Assembly: GCF_900107815.1 (NCBI RefSeq)
Contig: NZ_FNRK01000022.1
Span: 1 to 40,878 of the forward strand
DNA: 40,878 nucleotides
Source: Eubacterium aggregans
Lineage (GTDB): Bacteria; Bacillota; Clostridia; Eubacteriales; Eubacteriaceae
Direction: 5' to 3'
Below are positions 1-7,617 of this stretch, piece by piece; position 1 is the stretch's first letter, and every line of letters starts with the position of its first letter. Both the position numbers and the translations under genes were made by a program. The notes below the pieces were generated by a model. The model saw only the letters and a program-made list of their open reading frames with translations, made no database searches and was not told the origin of the DNA.

Positions 1-183
1 AATGCCCTAAAAGTTTCAATCATACAGACAGCAGCTCCTATAAAGGAAAAAGTTCAATTCTGCTATTACCGATTAGCGAAAGGTATCTCTGGTATACTGT
101 CGTATGCAAAAGAAGGTGTCAGGCTTTGGTTCAGAACAAAACGTCCTGCATACCGTCAACTTTGCTTTAAGCTGATCGCATAA
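1..183 (+). CDS. C-terminal fragment of an unidentified protein, possibly a transposase
   Basis: An open frame runs from the left edge to a TAA at 181-183 and gives 60 residues ending in FRTKRPAYRQLCFKLIA. It is rich in Lys, Arg and Tyr. No start codon lies inside the window, so only the C-terminus is visible. The basic, aromatic-rich tail and the isolated plus orientation beside a gene-free stretch would suit the end of a transposase, but I do not recognise the family. It could also be a chance open frame, since 60 codons without a stop is not strong evidence. No terminator follows it. Confidence 0.35.
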   Translation, partial: NALKVSIIQTAAPIKEKVQFCYYRLAKGISGILSYAKEGVRLWFRTKRPAYRQLCFKLIA

Positions 184-383
184 ATAGATAACATAATATT
201 TCTCTTAAAGTCCGGTCCCCACGGGGCTTGTTTCGGTGACTCTATTCGAAGTATTGTCCTTTTATTTTTCAAAAAAAAGACAGATTGGTACTTTAGGAGA
301 AGTTATATTTTTTAAAAATTACATTTTACGGAAACTCAAGCTAACCTTAAACTCTGGCTGAGACTTGGCCTGAATCGTTCTTG
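184..383. other. gene-free stretch between the left ORF fragment and glmM
   Basis: These 200 bp hold no convincing ORF on either strand. The second half is AT-rich with A and T runs around 262-335. A short GC clamp (CCCCACGGGG near 217-226) is too tight to form a normal hairpin, and I see no classical U-tailed terminator for glmM. If the left fragment belongs to an insertion sequence, its right end would lie here, but no paired inverted repeat can be checked within the window. Confidence 0.4.
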
Positions 384-1721
384 TTATACCAATCGTTCTT
401 CGATAAGAGATGCTAAATTTCCAGCAATTTTTTCCAACTCCCGCTGATTGTTCCCTTCAATCATTACTCGGACTAATGGTTCGGTTCCCGAGGGACGAAT
501 GAGGACTCGACCTTGTCCTGCAAAATGGGATTCCACTTTTTGGATTTCATCTTGAATGACAGCATCACCGAGATAATCATGTTTTTTAGTATTTGCAACT
601 TTGGCGTTCACTAAAACTTGGGGATACGATGTCATCAAAGCATTGAGCTCTGAAGCTTTTTGAGGGGAGTTTTTTATAATGGTTGCCAGGTATAGGGCCG
701 TCAGCATTCCGTCACCGGTGGTATTGTGATCTAAGAGGATCACATGTCCAGATTGCTCACCACCAATATTGTAATCATTTGCCCGCATTTCTTCGAGGAC
801 ATAACGGTCACCAACCTGGGTTTTAATACTTTTACATCCGACTTCCTTTAATGCAAGATCTAATCCAATATTGCTCATAACCGTTACAACGACGGTGTCC
901 TTCTTTAGGCACCCTTGGGATTTCATGTGCCGGCCAATGAGATTTAAAATAGCATCGCCATCAATAATTTGTCCCTTTTCATCGACGGCCAGGCAGCGGT
1001 CGGCATCACCATCAAAGGCCAGACCCAGGTCAGCATCAGAGTCTGCCATCATTTCCTGGAGTGTCTTAAGACAGGTTGATCCACAGCCGCAGTTGATGTT
1101 TTGTCCATCGGGCTGGTCTCCAATAACGGACACCTGCGCACCAATACTCTCAAAGAAATCTTTGGCAATAGCTGCAGAAGCGCCGTTAGCACAGTCAAGC
1201 ACCAGCTTAACTCCCGTTAAATCCTTGGAAATACCCTTCGTGATATGGTCAAAATAAATGGTTTCTGGGTGGTCGATGGTACTGACACTACCTTTAGCGG
1301 TTATGTCATCCAGGGCCGCGCATTCATTAATGAGTGCCTCAATTTGGTCTTCCAATGCATCTGGCAGCTTGTACCCCTGGGCATCAAAGAATTTGATGCC
1401 ATTAAACTGATAAGGATTGTGGGATGCAGAGATGACAATACCCGCATCGGCACCGAGTTCCCGGGTGATAACGGCAATGGCTGGTGTAGGAATAACGCCG
1501 GCAAGCAAGACCTCGCCGCCCACTGAGGTAATTCCCTCCACAAGGGCCTGCTCCAGGGGCTTTCCGGATTCCCGGGTGTCCATCCCAATGACGATTTTAG
1601 GGTGATGGCTACCCTCGGCTAAGAGATAACTGCCATATCGTCCAAGGTTGTAGGCAAGATCAATGGTGAGTTCTTCTCCAAATACCCCTCTGACCCCATC
1701 TGTTCCAAATAATCGTGACAT
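384..1721 (-). CDS. glmM: Phosphoglucosamine mutase GlmM
   Basis: Converts glucosamine-6-phosphate to glucosamine-1-phosphate in the cytoplasm, feeding UDP-GlcNAc and peptidoglycan synthesis. The 445-residue length is normal. The N-terminus MSRLFGTDGVRG is typical, the phosphoserine loop ISASHNP puts the catalytic serine at Ser100, the metal loop DGDADR is at 237-242, the sugar loop GEQSGH lies in domain 3, and RPSGTEP near the C-terminus is the phosphate-binding loop. All catalytic motifs are intact. The ATG is preceded by GAGGAGG, which lies inside the last codons of the upstream gatD-like gene only 3 bp away, so the two are almost certainly co-translated. It is the last gene of a murT-gatD-glmM operon, an arrangement that ties sugar-nucleotide supply to cell-wall modification. 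Confidence 0.97.
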   Translation of the reverse strand: MSRLFGTDGVRGVFGEELTIDLAYNLGRYGSYLLAEGSHHPKIVIGMDTRESGKPLEQALVEGITSVGGEVLLAGVIPTPAIAVITRELGADAGIVISASHNPYQFNGIKFFDAQGYKLPDALEDQIEALINECAALDDITAKGSVSTIDHPETIYFDHITKGISKDLTGVKLVLDCANGASAAIAKDFFESIGAQVSVIGDQPDGQNINCGCGSTCLKTLQEMMADSDADLGLAFDGDADRCLAVDEKGQIIDGDAILNLIGRHMKSQGCLKKDTVVVTVMSNIGLDLALKEVGCKSIKTQVGDRYVLEEMRANDYNIGGEQSGHVILLDHNTTGDGMLTALYLATIIKNSPQKASELNALMTSYPQVLVNAKVANTKKHDYLGDAVIQDEIQKVESHFAGQGRVLIRPSGTEPLVRVMIEGNNQRELEKIAGNLASLIEERLV

Positions 1722-1724
1722 TTT

Positions 1725-2528
1725 CTATTCCTCCTCATTTTCAAACGCTCGATTTAACACCGGGCAATTACTTAAATTGGTCTGTTTTTCCTGGGTGAAC
1801 CGCACCTTGGCCCGATATGATTTTTCCTCAATATCCATGTCTGGATGAAATGAAGGATCTAGTACGATGCCCTTCTTTTTTGCAATAATTTCCACAAAGG
1901 CCTGAGTTAACCATGGATTAAGGGCAAGAACAGGCCCCAGGGTGTTGGTAAAGACGGCATTGTCCACAAGGGCCCCTTCTAAGGTATTGCCGCCATGGTT
2001 TCCATATCCATAGTAAAGCTCTCCAAAGGCATCGACATCCTTACCCAGTAAAATGTCCATCATTTGAATTTGGCTGCCAAAAATAGGATGCTGACAGCCT
2101 TCTAAATTACAGGTAAAGTACAAGTCATCCCCATAGACGACGTCATTTTCAGATACCTCGATATTAATGATCTCCAGGCCTTCGATGGTGGTACCATCAG
2201 AGCGCAGAATAGACTTTCCCCATAACCCAATGCTGGTTCCAGTGACTAACATGGGATTGCTGAAATCGATGAAAGCTCGGAGTAAATCTTTTTTTGGCTT
2301 TAGGAATTCGATAATCTCGGAAAAGCTACTCATTTCCCCTGGTGGGCAGAAGATGAAATCATAATCCATAGGATTAAAGCCTACCGAATCAAAATTGATT
2401 TTATCGACCTGAACATCCATGCCTGCCAGCTGACACATTTTCTTTAAGGCAAGAACATTGCCGCGTTCGCCATGTAAATAAAGGGTATCTGGAAAGAGCC
2501 AGGCAATCCGTACTGCTTCTGCATTCAT
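1725..2528 (-). CDS. gatD: GatD-like glutamine amidotransferase subunit lacking catalytic residues
   Basis: 267 residues with the class I (CobB/CobQ-like) glutamine amidotransferase fold of GatD, the partner that supplies ammonia to MurT for amidating D-Glu in lipid II. Family landmarks are recognisable: YDFIFCPPGE where GatD has the GGGQD loop, TIEGLE, and EGALVDNAVFTNTLGPVL near 184-201. The catalytic positions are changed. The usual ICGG(F/Y)Q nucleophile segment reads VTGTSIGLWG at 95-104, with Gly97 aligned to the Cys, and the usual Y(F/L)HGP reads TNTLGP at 194-199, with Leu197 aligned to the His. It should therefore not hydrolyse glutamine by the usual route. ATG overlaps the murT stop by one base and has AGGAGG upstream. 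Family placement is secure; the biochemical role is uncertain. Confidence 0.8.
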   Translation of the reverse strand: MNAEAVRIAWLFPDTLYLHGERGNVLALKKMCQLAGMDVQVDKINFDSVGFNPMDYDFIFCPPGEMSSFSEIIEFLKPKKDLLRAFIDFSNPMLVTGTSIGLWGKSILRSDGTTIEGLEIINIEVSENDVVYGDDLYFTCNLEGCQHPIFGSQIQMMDILLGKDVDAFGELYYGYGNHGGNTLEGALVDNAVFTNTLGPVLALNPWLTQAFVEIIAKKKGIVLDPSFHPDMDIEEKSYRAKVRFTQEKQTNLSNCPVLNRAFENEEE

Positions 2529-3880
2529 TATTTACCCTCCTGTATGATATGCTTCTTCATTTTCATAAAATCTTCCAGCCAGGTAATCAAATAAATATTA
2601 TCCGTTTCAGCCTGGTCAATGGTATTGAAGATGGCTTGGACATCATTGGTATCTTCAATAAGAATGTTTTCCGGATTTACCCCTTCGTAGAGTAGTCGAT
2701 TAGCGGTATCGTAGCAAACGGGGTTTGAGAAGCAGAAAAATCCTTCGACATCCGATTGAACCAGTGGTTTGAAATCACAGTCCCAGGCATAAAAGGTATT
2801 GGTATAGTTCGGCACAATATCCACTAATGGATATAACCCCAGACACACCAGCTTCCGACTAGAATCCGACGCGATGATATTCAAAGAGTTCTGAAGGGTT
2901 TCAGGATTTTCCTGCTTAATCCGAAGGTATTTAATGGTTTTTCCATGATACTCTAACACTTCGTACCGCCCGCCAACATTGACGAAGCTTGAGAAGGTCG
3001 ATGCGATGTCTTCAGTGGGCAGTCCGGCAAAATGGGAAGCAATGGCCACCGCAGCGCTATAGTTATACAGCATGAAGGGAAGATCATAGGGCATGTTGAA
3101 GGCCTGTCCTTCCATCTCAAAGGTCTTAGCCGCAGTGTCAATCTTCTGCAGCAAATATCCCGGATCGTCATTGCTGGAAAAATGGCAATGGGAACAGGAG
3201 AATTTACCCACGCTGTCGGTATTATAGTACTCAAATTCTAATTTATGGTGGCAATGGGGGCAGGCAAAGGTTGGATAAGAGTCATCCTTCATAAAGGATT
3301 CATCATGCTTTTCCACTCCATAGTACACCACCTTATTGGACAAATCCTCAAAGGATTTTGACCGTGGTTCATCATTATTTAAATAGAGGGTCATATCGGA
3401 ATTGATGAAGGAACGTAAAATACGATAGATAAAATCAGGATCTCCATTACGCTGAACTTGGTCTTTCTGTAAATTCGTGATAGCCAAGTGCTTAGCGGGG
3501 AGTTGGGCATAAATCTTTGGAAGATAGCGTTCGTCCGTTTCAAATACGAAATAATCCGCGGATATCTCCCCTTTCATATTGGATGCCTTGGCTAAGATGG
3601 TGGCAATCCCTGCAAGGAGGTTCGCCCCTTCCAGATTTGAAATCACGACATTTCCCTGTTCCGTTAGAATATGGCTCACCAGATTGGTTAAGCTCGATTT
3701 TCCATTGGTTCCCGTAATAAAAAGGACCTTATCCGGATCGATGCCTTTAAAATGAGAAACCATCTGGGGGTCAATCCGCAGTGCTTGTTCTCCAGACAAA
3801 TTAGAACCTCTGCTTTTATCGACCAGATTAATCAACTTATTTATAAGCTTTGCATACCACAAAGCGAAGGTAAAGCGCAT
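2528..3880 (-). CDS. murT: MurT-like Mur ligase domain protein
   Basis: 450-residue Mur-ligase family protein of the MurT type, which with GatD forms lipid II isoglutaminyl synthase. The ATP P-loop GTNGKSS is at 57-63. A zinc-ribbon insertion characteristic of MurT has Cys207/Cys210 (CPHC) and Cys229/Cys232 (CSHC). The C-terminal DUF1727-type domain covers roughly 310-440 and keeps the WDCDF segment at 366-370. In ordinary MurT the stretch before it reads like ADGTD and carries the Asp of the glutaminase triad; here it reads PNYTN at 357-361, so that Asp appears to be Asn358. The ATP and zinc sites look functional. The start has GAGGAGG 8 bp upstream and follows a TATAAT promoter. It heads the murT-gatD-glmM operon, and could amidate or ligate a different substrate. 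Confidence 0.85.
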   Translation of the reverse strand: MRFTFALWYAKLINKLINLVDKSRGSNLSGEQALRIDPQMVSHFKGIDPDKVLFITGTNGKSSLTNLVSHILTEQGNVVISNLEGANLLAGIATILAKASNMKGEISADYFVFETDERYLPKIYAQLPAKHLAITNLQKDQVQRNGDPDFIYRILRSFINSDMTLYLNNDEPRSKSFEDLSNKVVYYGVEKHDESFMKDDSYPTFACPHCHHKLEFEYYNTDSVGKFSCSHCHFSSNDDPGYLLQKIDTAAKTFEMEGQAFNMPYDLPFMLYNYSAAVAIASHFAGLPTEDIASTFSSFVNVGGRYEVLEYHGKTIKYLRIKQENPETLQNSLNIIASDSSRKLVCLGLYPLVDIVPNYTNTFYAWDCDFKPLVQSDVEGFFCFSNPVCYDTANRLLYEGVNPENILIEDTNDVQAIFNTIDQAETDNIYLITWLEDFMKMKKHIIQEGK

Positions 3881-3919
3881 AGTGTGCCTCCTCAGTCAGC
3901 TTTTTTTACATACCGGGTT

Positions 3920-3948
3920 ATTATATCCAATAGATATAACCAAGTCTA
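3920..3948 (-). promoter_or_regulatory. Promoter of the murT-gatD-glmM operon
   Basis: On the minus strand a perfect -10 TATAAT (3920-3925) has a weak -35 TAGACT (3943-3948) at 17 bp. It lies about 40 bp upstream of the murT start. Read from sequence only. Confidence 0.5.
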
Positions 3949-4010
3949 CTTCATTAAGTAAATAATTCGTAAATAAAAATCGGTCCTTCTTTTTCTTCAT
4001 TATACCGCAA

Positions 4011-4041
4011 GTCACACTGGGCAGCATCTGTTTTTTATGAT
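4011..4041 (+). promoter_or_regulatory. Possible glnS promoter
   Basis: TATGAT at 4036-4041 could be the -10 of the glnS operon; the -35 around 4011-4018 (GTCACACT) is poor. It is placed correctly, 35 bp before the glnS ATG, but support is weak. No T-box or other leader structure is apparent. Confidence 0.3.
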
Positions 4042-4076
4042 ATCATGAGAAGAGTTTATCAATGTAGGAGTAGATC

Positions 4077-5750
4077 ATGGAAAAAAAGGAAAAAACAAAT
4101 TTTATAATCAATGCCATTGAAGAGGATCTCCGAAATGATGTGTATGAAGATGCGCCCATTCATACGCGTTTTCCCCCGGAGCCCAATGGCTACTTGCATA
4201 TTGGACATGCTAAGGCCGCACTTTTAAATTACCGCATTGCAAAGCGCTATAATGGTGAATTCAATCTTCGTTTTGATGATACGAACCCCATTAAAGAGGA
4301 TATCGAATATGTGGATGCCATTAAAAAGGATTTAGAGTGGCTGGGGATTAATTGGGAAGACCGGATGTATTTTGCCTCTTCTTATTTCTCAAGAATGGCC
4401 GGCTATGCCGAAGAACTCATTGAAAAGGGCCTAGCCTATGTGGATGACCAGAGTGCCGATATCATTCGTGAAACCCGGGGAACACTGACAGAGCCTGGAG
4501 TAGAAAGTCCCTATCGCAACCGTTCTGTGGAAGAAAACCACGCCCTGTTCCAGGCCATGAAAAAGGGTGAGGTCAGCGAAGGCCAGAAGGTCCTCCGGGC
4601 CAAAATCGATATGGCCAGCCCCAATATGAACATGCGGGACCCCGTAATCTATCGGGTACTCCATACCACCCACCCCAATACCGGTGAGGAATGGTATGTG
4701 TACCCCATGTATGATTTCGCCCACCCGGTGGAGGATGCCATCGAAGGGATTACCCATTCCCTTTGTACCTTAGAGTTTGAAGATCATCGCCCCTTCTATA
4801 ATTGGACCCTCGAGCATCTGGATGATTTTCAGGTAGCCCCGCCCCGCCAGATTGAATTTGCTAAACTAAACCTTACCCAAACCATCGTCGGGAAGCGCTA
4901 TCTTAAGCAGCTAGTGGATAGTGGGATTGCCGATGGATGGGATGATCCGCGTCTGGCCACCATTTGCGGAATGCGCCGCCGGGGGTATACCCCGGAAGCC
5001 ATCCAGGCTTTCTGTGAAGAAATCGGTGTGGCCAAGGCGAATTCAACGGTAGACTTCGCCATGCTGGAGCATTTCATCCGAGATGATTTGAAGCTGAAGG
5101 CCCCCCGTATGAATGCGGTTCTTGATCCCCTGAAGGTCACCATTACCAACTATCCAGAGGATACAATCGAATGGCTTGAAATCGAAACAAACCTAGATGT
5201 GCCAGAAATGGGAACCCATAAAATGCCCTTTGGTCGAGAAATTTACGTTGAACGCTCGGATTTCATGGAAGTTCCCGTTAAAAAATATTTCCGTTTATTC
5301 CCGGGCAACGAGGTTCGGCTCCGGGGAGCATACTTTATTACCTGCAACGAAGTGATTAAAGATGACAATGGTCAGGTCATTGAATTAAAATGTACCTATG
5401 ACCCGGAAACCAAATCCGGCACCGGCTTTACCGGAAGAAAGGTTAAGGGGACCATCCACTGGGTTTCTGCTGTGGAGGGAAAAACCTGTGAAATCCACCA
5501 GTTTAAGCCCTTACTCGCGGAAGGGGTTTCCTTCTCCGCTGACGATTTTTTAGAAAAGATCGATCCCAATTCCCTGGAGATCATAACAGCCTGGGTGGAA
5601 CCGGAAGTAATGAAAGCAGAGTCCTTTGATAAGGTACAATTTGTCAGAAATGGTTACTTTTCCGCGGACCCCAAATATTCAAAACCAGGCGCACCGGTGT
5701 TTAACCAGGTCGTGCCCTTAAAGAGCAGCTGGCGTCCCCCAAAGAATTAA
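4077..5750 (+). CDS. glnS: Glutaminyl-tRNA synthetase
   Basis: Class Ic aminoacyl-tRNA synthetase charging tRNA-Gln with glutamine in the cytoplasm. 557 residues, the normal bacterial length. [19 protein letters not shown] carries the HIGH motif at 41-44, DDTNP follows, and the KMSKR-equivalent loop reads VGKRYLKQL, a variant in place of MSKRKL that keeps the lysine-arginine pair. The anticodon-binding beta-barrel region fills the C-terminal third, with KGTIHWVSA typical of the family. A short upstream GGAG supports the ATG. It is the first gene of a plus-strand unit with the PaaK-like and ACT genes; the link to those is probably only positional. Having GlnRS argues that direct charging of tRNA-Gln is used, though a GatCAB route may also exist elsewhere. 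Confidence 0.96.
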   Translation: MEKKEKTNFIINAIEEDLRNDVYEDAPIHTRFPPEPNGYLHIGHAKAALLNYRIAKRYNGEFNLRFDDTNPIKEDIEYVDAIKKDLEWLGINWEDRMYFASSYFSRMAGYAEELIEKGLAYVDDQSADIIRETRGTLTEPGVESPYRNRSVEENHALFQAMKKGEVSEGQKVLRAKIDMASPNMNMRDPVIYRVLHTTHPNTGEEWYVYPMYDFAHPVEDAIEGITHSLCTLEFEDHRPFYNWTLEHLDDFQVAPPRQIEFAKLNLTQTIVGKRYLKQLVDSGIADGWDDPRLATICGMRRRGYTPEAIQAFCEEIGVAKANSTVDFAMLEHFIRDDLKLKAPRMNAVLDPLKVTITNYPEDTIEWLEIETNLDVPEMGTHKMPFGREIYVERSDFMEVPVKKYFRLFPGNEVRLRGAYFITCNEVIKDDNGQVIELKCTYDPETKSGTGFTGRKVKGTIHWVSAVEGKTCEIHQFKPLLAEGVSFSADDFLEKIDPNSLEIITAWVEPEVMKAESFDKVQFVRNGYFSADPKYSKPGAPVFNQVVPLKSSWRPPKN

Positions 5751-5783
5751 GCAAGTGTTTCGTATAAAGGAGAGAGAATTAGA

Positions 5784-7082
5784 ATGATTTGGTCATTAAA
5801 GGAAACGATGGATCGGGAACAGCTCCGAGAGCTGCAGTTTAAGCGTCTTAAAAAAACCATCAAGCACACCTATAAGAATGTTCCCTATTATCGCGATCTT
5901 TTTAAGGCAAACCGCATTAAGCCCGAGGATATTCGCAGCCTTGAGGACCTGCGCTTTCTGCCATTAACCACAAAGGAAGATTTGCGTAAAAACTATCCCT
6001 TTGGTATGTTTGCCGTACCCAAGGATAAAATCGTCCGATACCATGCGTCCTCAGGAACCACCGGGAATCCTACAGTGGTAGGCTATACCAAAAAAGATAT
6101 GAAGATGTGGCGGGAGTGTATTGCCCGGCTGGTCACCATGGCTGGGGTAACCGCCAAGGATACCGCCCAGATTAGCTTTGGCTATGGCCTGTTCACCGGG
6201 GCCTTCGGGCTTCACCAGGGCCTTGAGAAGGTGGGCGCTGGCGTGGTTCCCATGTCCAGCGGGAATACCAAAAAGCAAATCAAAATCATGAAGGATTTTG
6301 AGGTTACCGCACTTATCGCTACCCCCTCTTACGCCCTGCATATGGCAGAGGTTGCCCAGGATATGGGTCTAAATCCCGCAAAAGACCTTAAACTGCGGGT
6401 TGGGCTTTTCGGCGGCGAAGGATCCACGGAAGCCATGCGGACCAAGCTCAATGAAGCCTGGGGTATCTTTGCCACTGAAAATTATGGGATGTCTGAGCTC
6501 ATTGGACCGGGGGTGGCTGGTGAGTGCCAAATGCTCACGGGAATGCACCTCAATGAGGATCATTTTATTGCAGAAATTATCAACCCGGATACGGGTGAGG
6601 TTTTACCCGAAGGAGCCACTGGAGAATTAGTCATTACGCCAATTTCTAAGGAAGCCCTCCCCATCATCCGCTACCGGACCAAGGATATTAGCCGGATTGA
6701 TACCACGCCCTGCAGCTGCGGACGGACCACCGCCCGAATTGCTAAAATTGGGGGGCGCACCGATGATATGCTCATCATCAGCGGCGTGAATGTCTTCCCC
6801 TCTCAGATTGAAGAGGTCCTCCTCTCCATTGATGGGATTGGGAGTAATTATCTCATCACCGTTTCTAAAAAAGGTTACCTGGACCGCATTGAAATTGATG
6901 TGGAAGTAATCGATGCCAGCCTGCTGGATTCCGTCACCCAGCTGGATGCCCTGTACTCCCGAATTAAAAATGCCCTGCACACCATTCTGGGGATTCACCC
7001 CACCATTCATCTGGTGGAGCCCAAAACCCTAGCCCGAAGTGAAGGGAAAGCCAAGCGTGTGGTTGATTTGAGAAATGAATAA
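5784..7082 (+). CDS. paaK: Phenylacetate-CoA ligase-like AMP-forming enzyme
   Basis: ANL-superfamily acyl/aryl-CoA ligase of the PaaK type, 432 residues as usual for the family. The ATP loop YHASSGTTGNP is at 86-96, the adenylate-binding ENYGMSE lies mid-protein, YRTKDISR and GRTDDMLIISGVNVFP mark the hinge region, and the C-terminal EGKAKRV carries the probable catalytic lysine. It activates an aryl acid such as phenylacetate to its CoA thioester; in anaerobes paralogues of this type occur with 2-oxoacid:ferredoxin oxidoreductases of aromatic amino-acid metabolism, which are not present here. AAGGAG precedes the ATG. The downstream ACT gene starts 10 bp after the stop, implying translational coupling and a shared role. 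The substrate cannot be set from sequence. Confidence 0.9.
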   Translation: MIWSLKETMDREQLRELQFKRLKKTIKHTYKNVPYYRDLFKANRIKPEDIRSLEDLRFLPLTTKEDLRKNYPFGMFAVPKDKIVRYHASSGTTGNPTVVGYTKKDMKMWRECIARLVTMAGVTAKDTAQISFGYGLFTGAFGLHQGLEKVGAGVVPMSSGNTKKQIKIMKDFEVTALIATPSYALHMAEVAQDMGLNPAKDLKLRVGLFGGEGSTEAMRTKLNEAWGIFATENYGMSELIGPGVAGECQMLTGMHLNEDHFIAEIINPDTGEVLPEGATGELVITPISKEALPIIRYRTKDISRIDTTPCSCGRTTARIAKIGGRTDDMLIISGVNVFPSQIEEVLLSIDGIGSNYLITVSKKGYLDRIEIDVEVIDASLLDSVTQLDALYSRIKNALHTILGIHPTIHLVEPKTLARSEGKAKRVVDLRNE

Positions 7083-7092
7083 GGAGAATACC

Positions 7093-7521
7093 ATGCTAAT
7101 TAAACAGATATCCGTTTTTATTGAAAACAAAAAAGGACATTTGGCAACGATCACCGGAGTGGTTTCCGGAGGTGGGGTCAATATCCGGGCGATTTCAGTT
7201 TTTGACAGCTCTGAATTTGGCATCCTCCGAATGGTGGTTGACGATCCCTATAAGGCCGTTGACCTCTTAAAAGAAGCGGGACATGTCACCCGGGTGGTGG
7301 ATGTCCTCGCTGTGGAACCCGAGGATAAGCTCGGTGCCATGCATGAAATCTTTAGTGTTCTGGCCGATGCAAACATCAATGTCGAATATGTCTATTCCTT
7401 TGTGATGCGGGGACAGGGGGAAATGCCCCAAGTGATCATGAAGACCTCTGATCTTGAGCGTGCCGCATCGGTCTTAAAGGATGCGGGAGTCGTGGTGATT
7501 CCCAAGGAAATGCTCCAGTAG
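7093..7521 (+). CDS. Double ACT-domain regulatory protein
   Basis: 142-residue protein made of two ACT domains (about 3-68 and 72-140) with no catalytic domain. The first begins KQISVFIENKKGHLATIT, a typical ligand-binding ACT strand-loop, and the second has GAMHEIFSVLADANINVEY. ACT domains bind small ligands, usually amino acids. Stand-alone double-ACT proteins next to PaaK-like ligases recur in anaerobes, so it probably senses an aromatic amino acid or related metabolite and modulates the ligase; that is inference. An in-frame ATG lies 18 bp earlier at 7075 inside the paaK-like gene, but AAGGAG at 7080-7085 is correctly spaced for ATG 7093, so I chose the latter. A bidirectional terminator follows. 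Confidence 0.88.
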   Translation: MLIKQISVFIENKKGHLATITGVVSGGGVNIRAISVFDSSEFGILRMVVDDPYKAVDLLKEAGHVTRVVDVLAVEPEDKLGAMHEIFSVLADANINVEYVYSFVMRGQGEMPQVIMKTSDLERAASVLKDAGVVVIPKEMLQ

Positions 7522-7574
7522 AAACTCTTGTTGAGAGTTCCCCTACCGCGCCACATCCCTTTGTCTTCAACCTA

Positions 7575-7612
7575 AAACCACCGCCCCGTTTCAGGGCGGT
7601 GGTTTCGTTTTT
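7575..7612. terminator. Bidirectional terminator between the ACT gene and ppdK
   Basis: A perfect 12-bp stem, AAACCACCGCCC at 7575-7586 and GGGCGGTGGTTT at 7594-7605, encloses a 7-nt loop. It is followed by a T-run on the plus strand and by TTTTA on the minus strand, so it can end both the glnS operon and the converging ppdK transcript. Confidence 0.9.
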
Positions 7613-7617
7613 GCTTA

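Noticed and set aside
3881-4076. T-box or other leader for glnS
   Set aside because: No T-box sequence, specifier stem or terminator/antiterminator pair found before the ATG.
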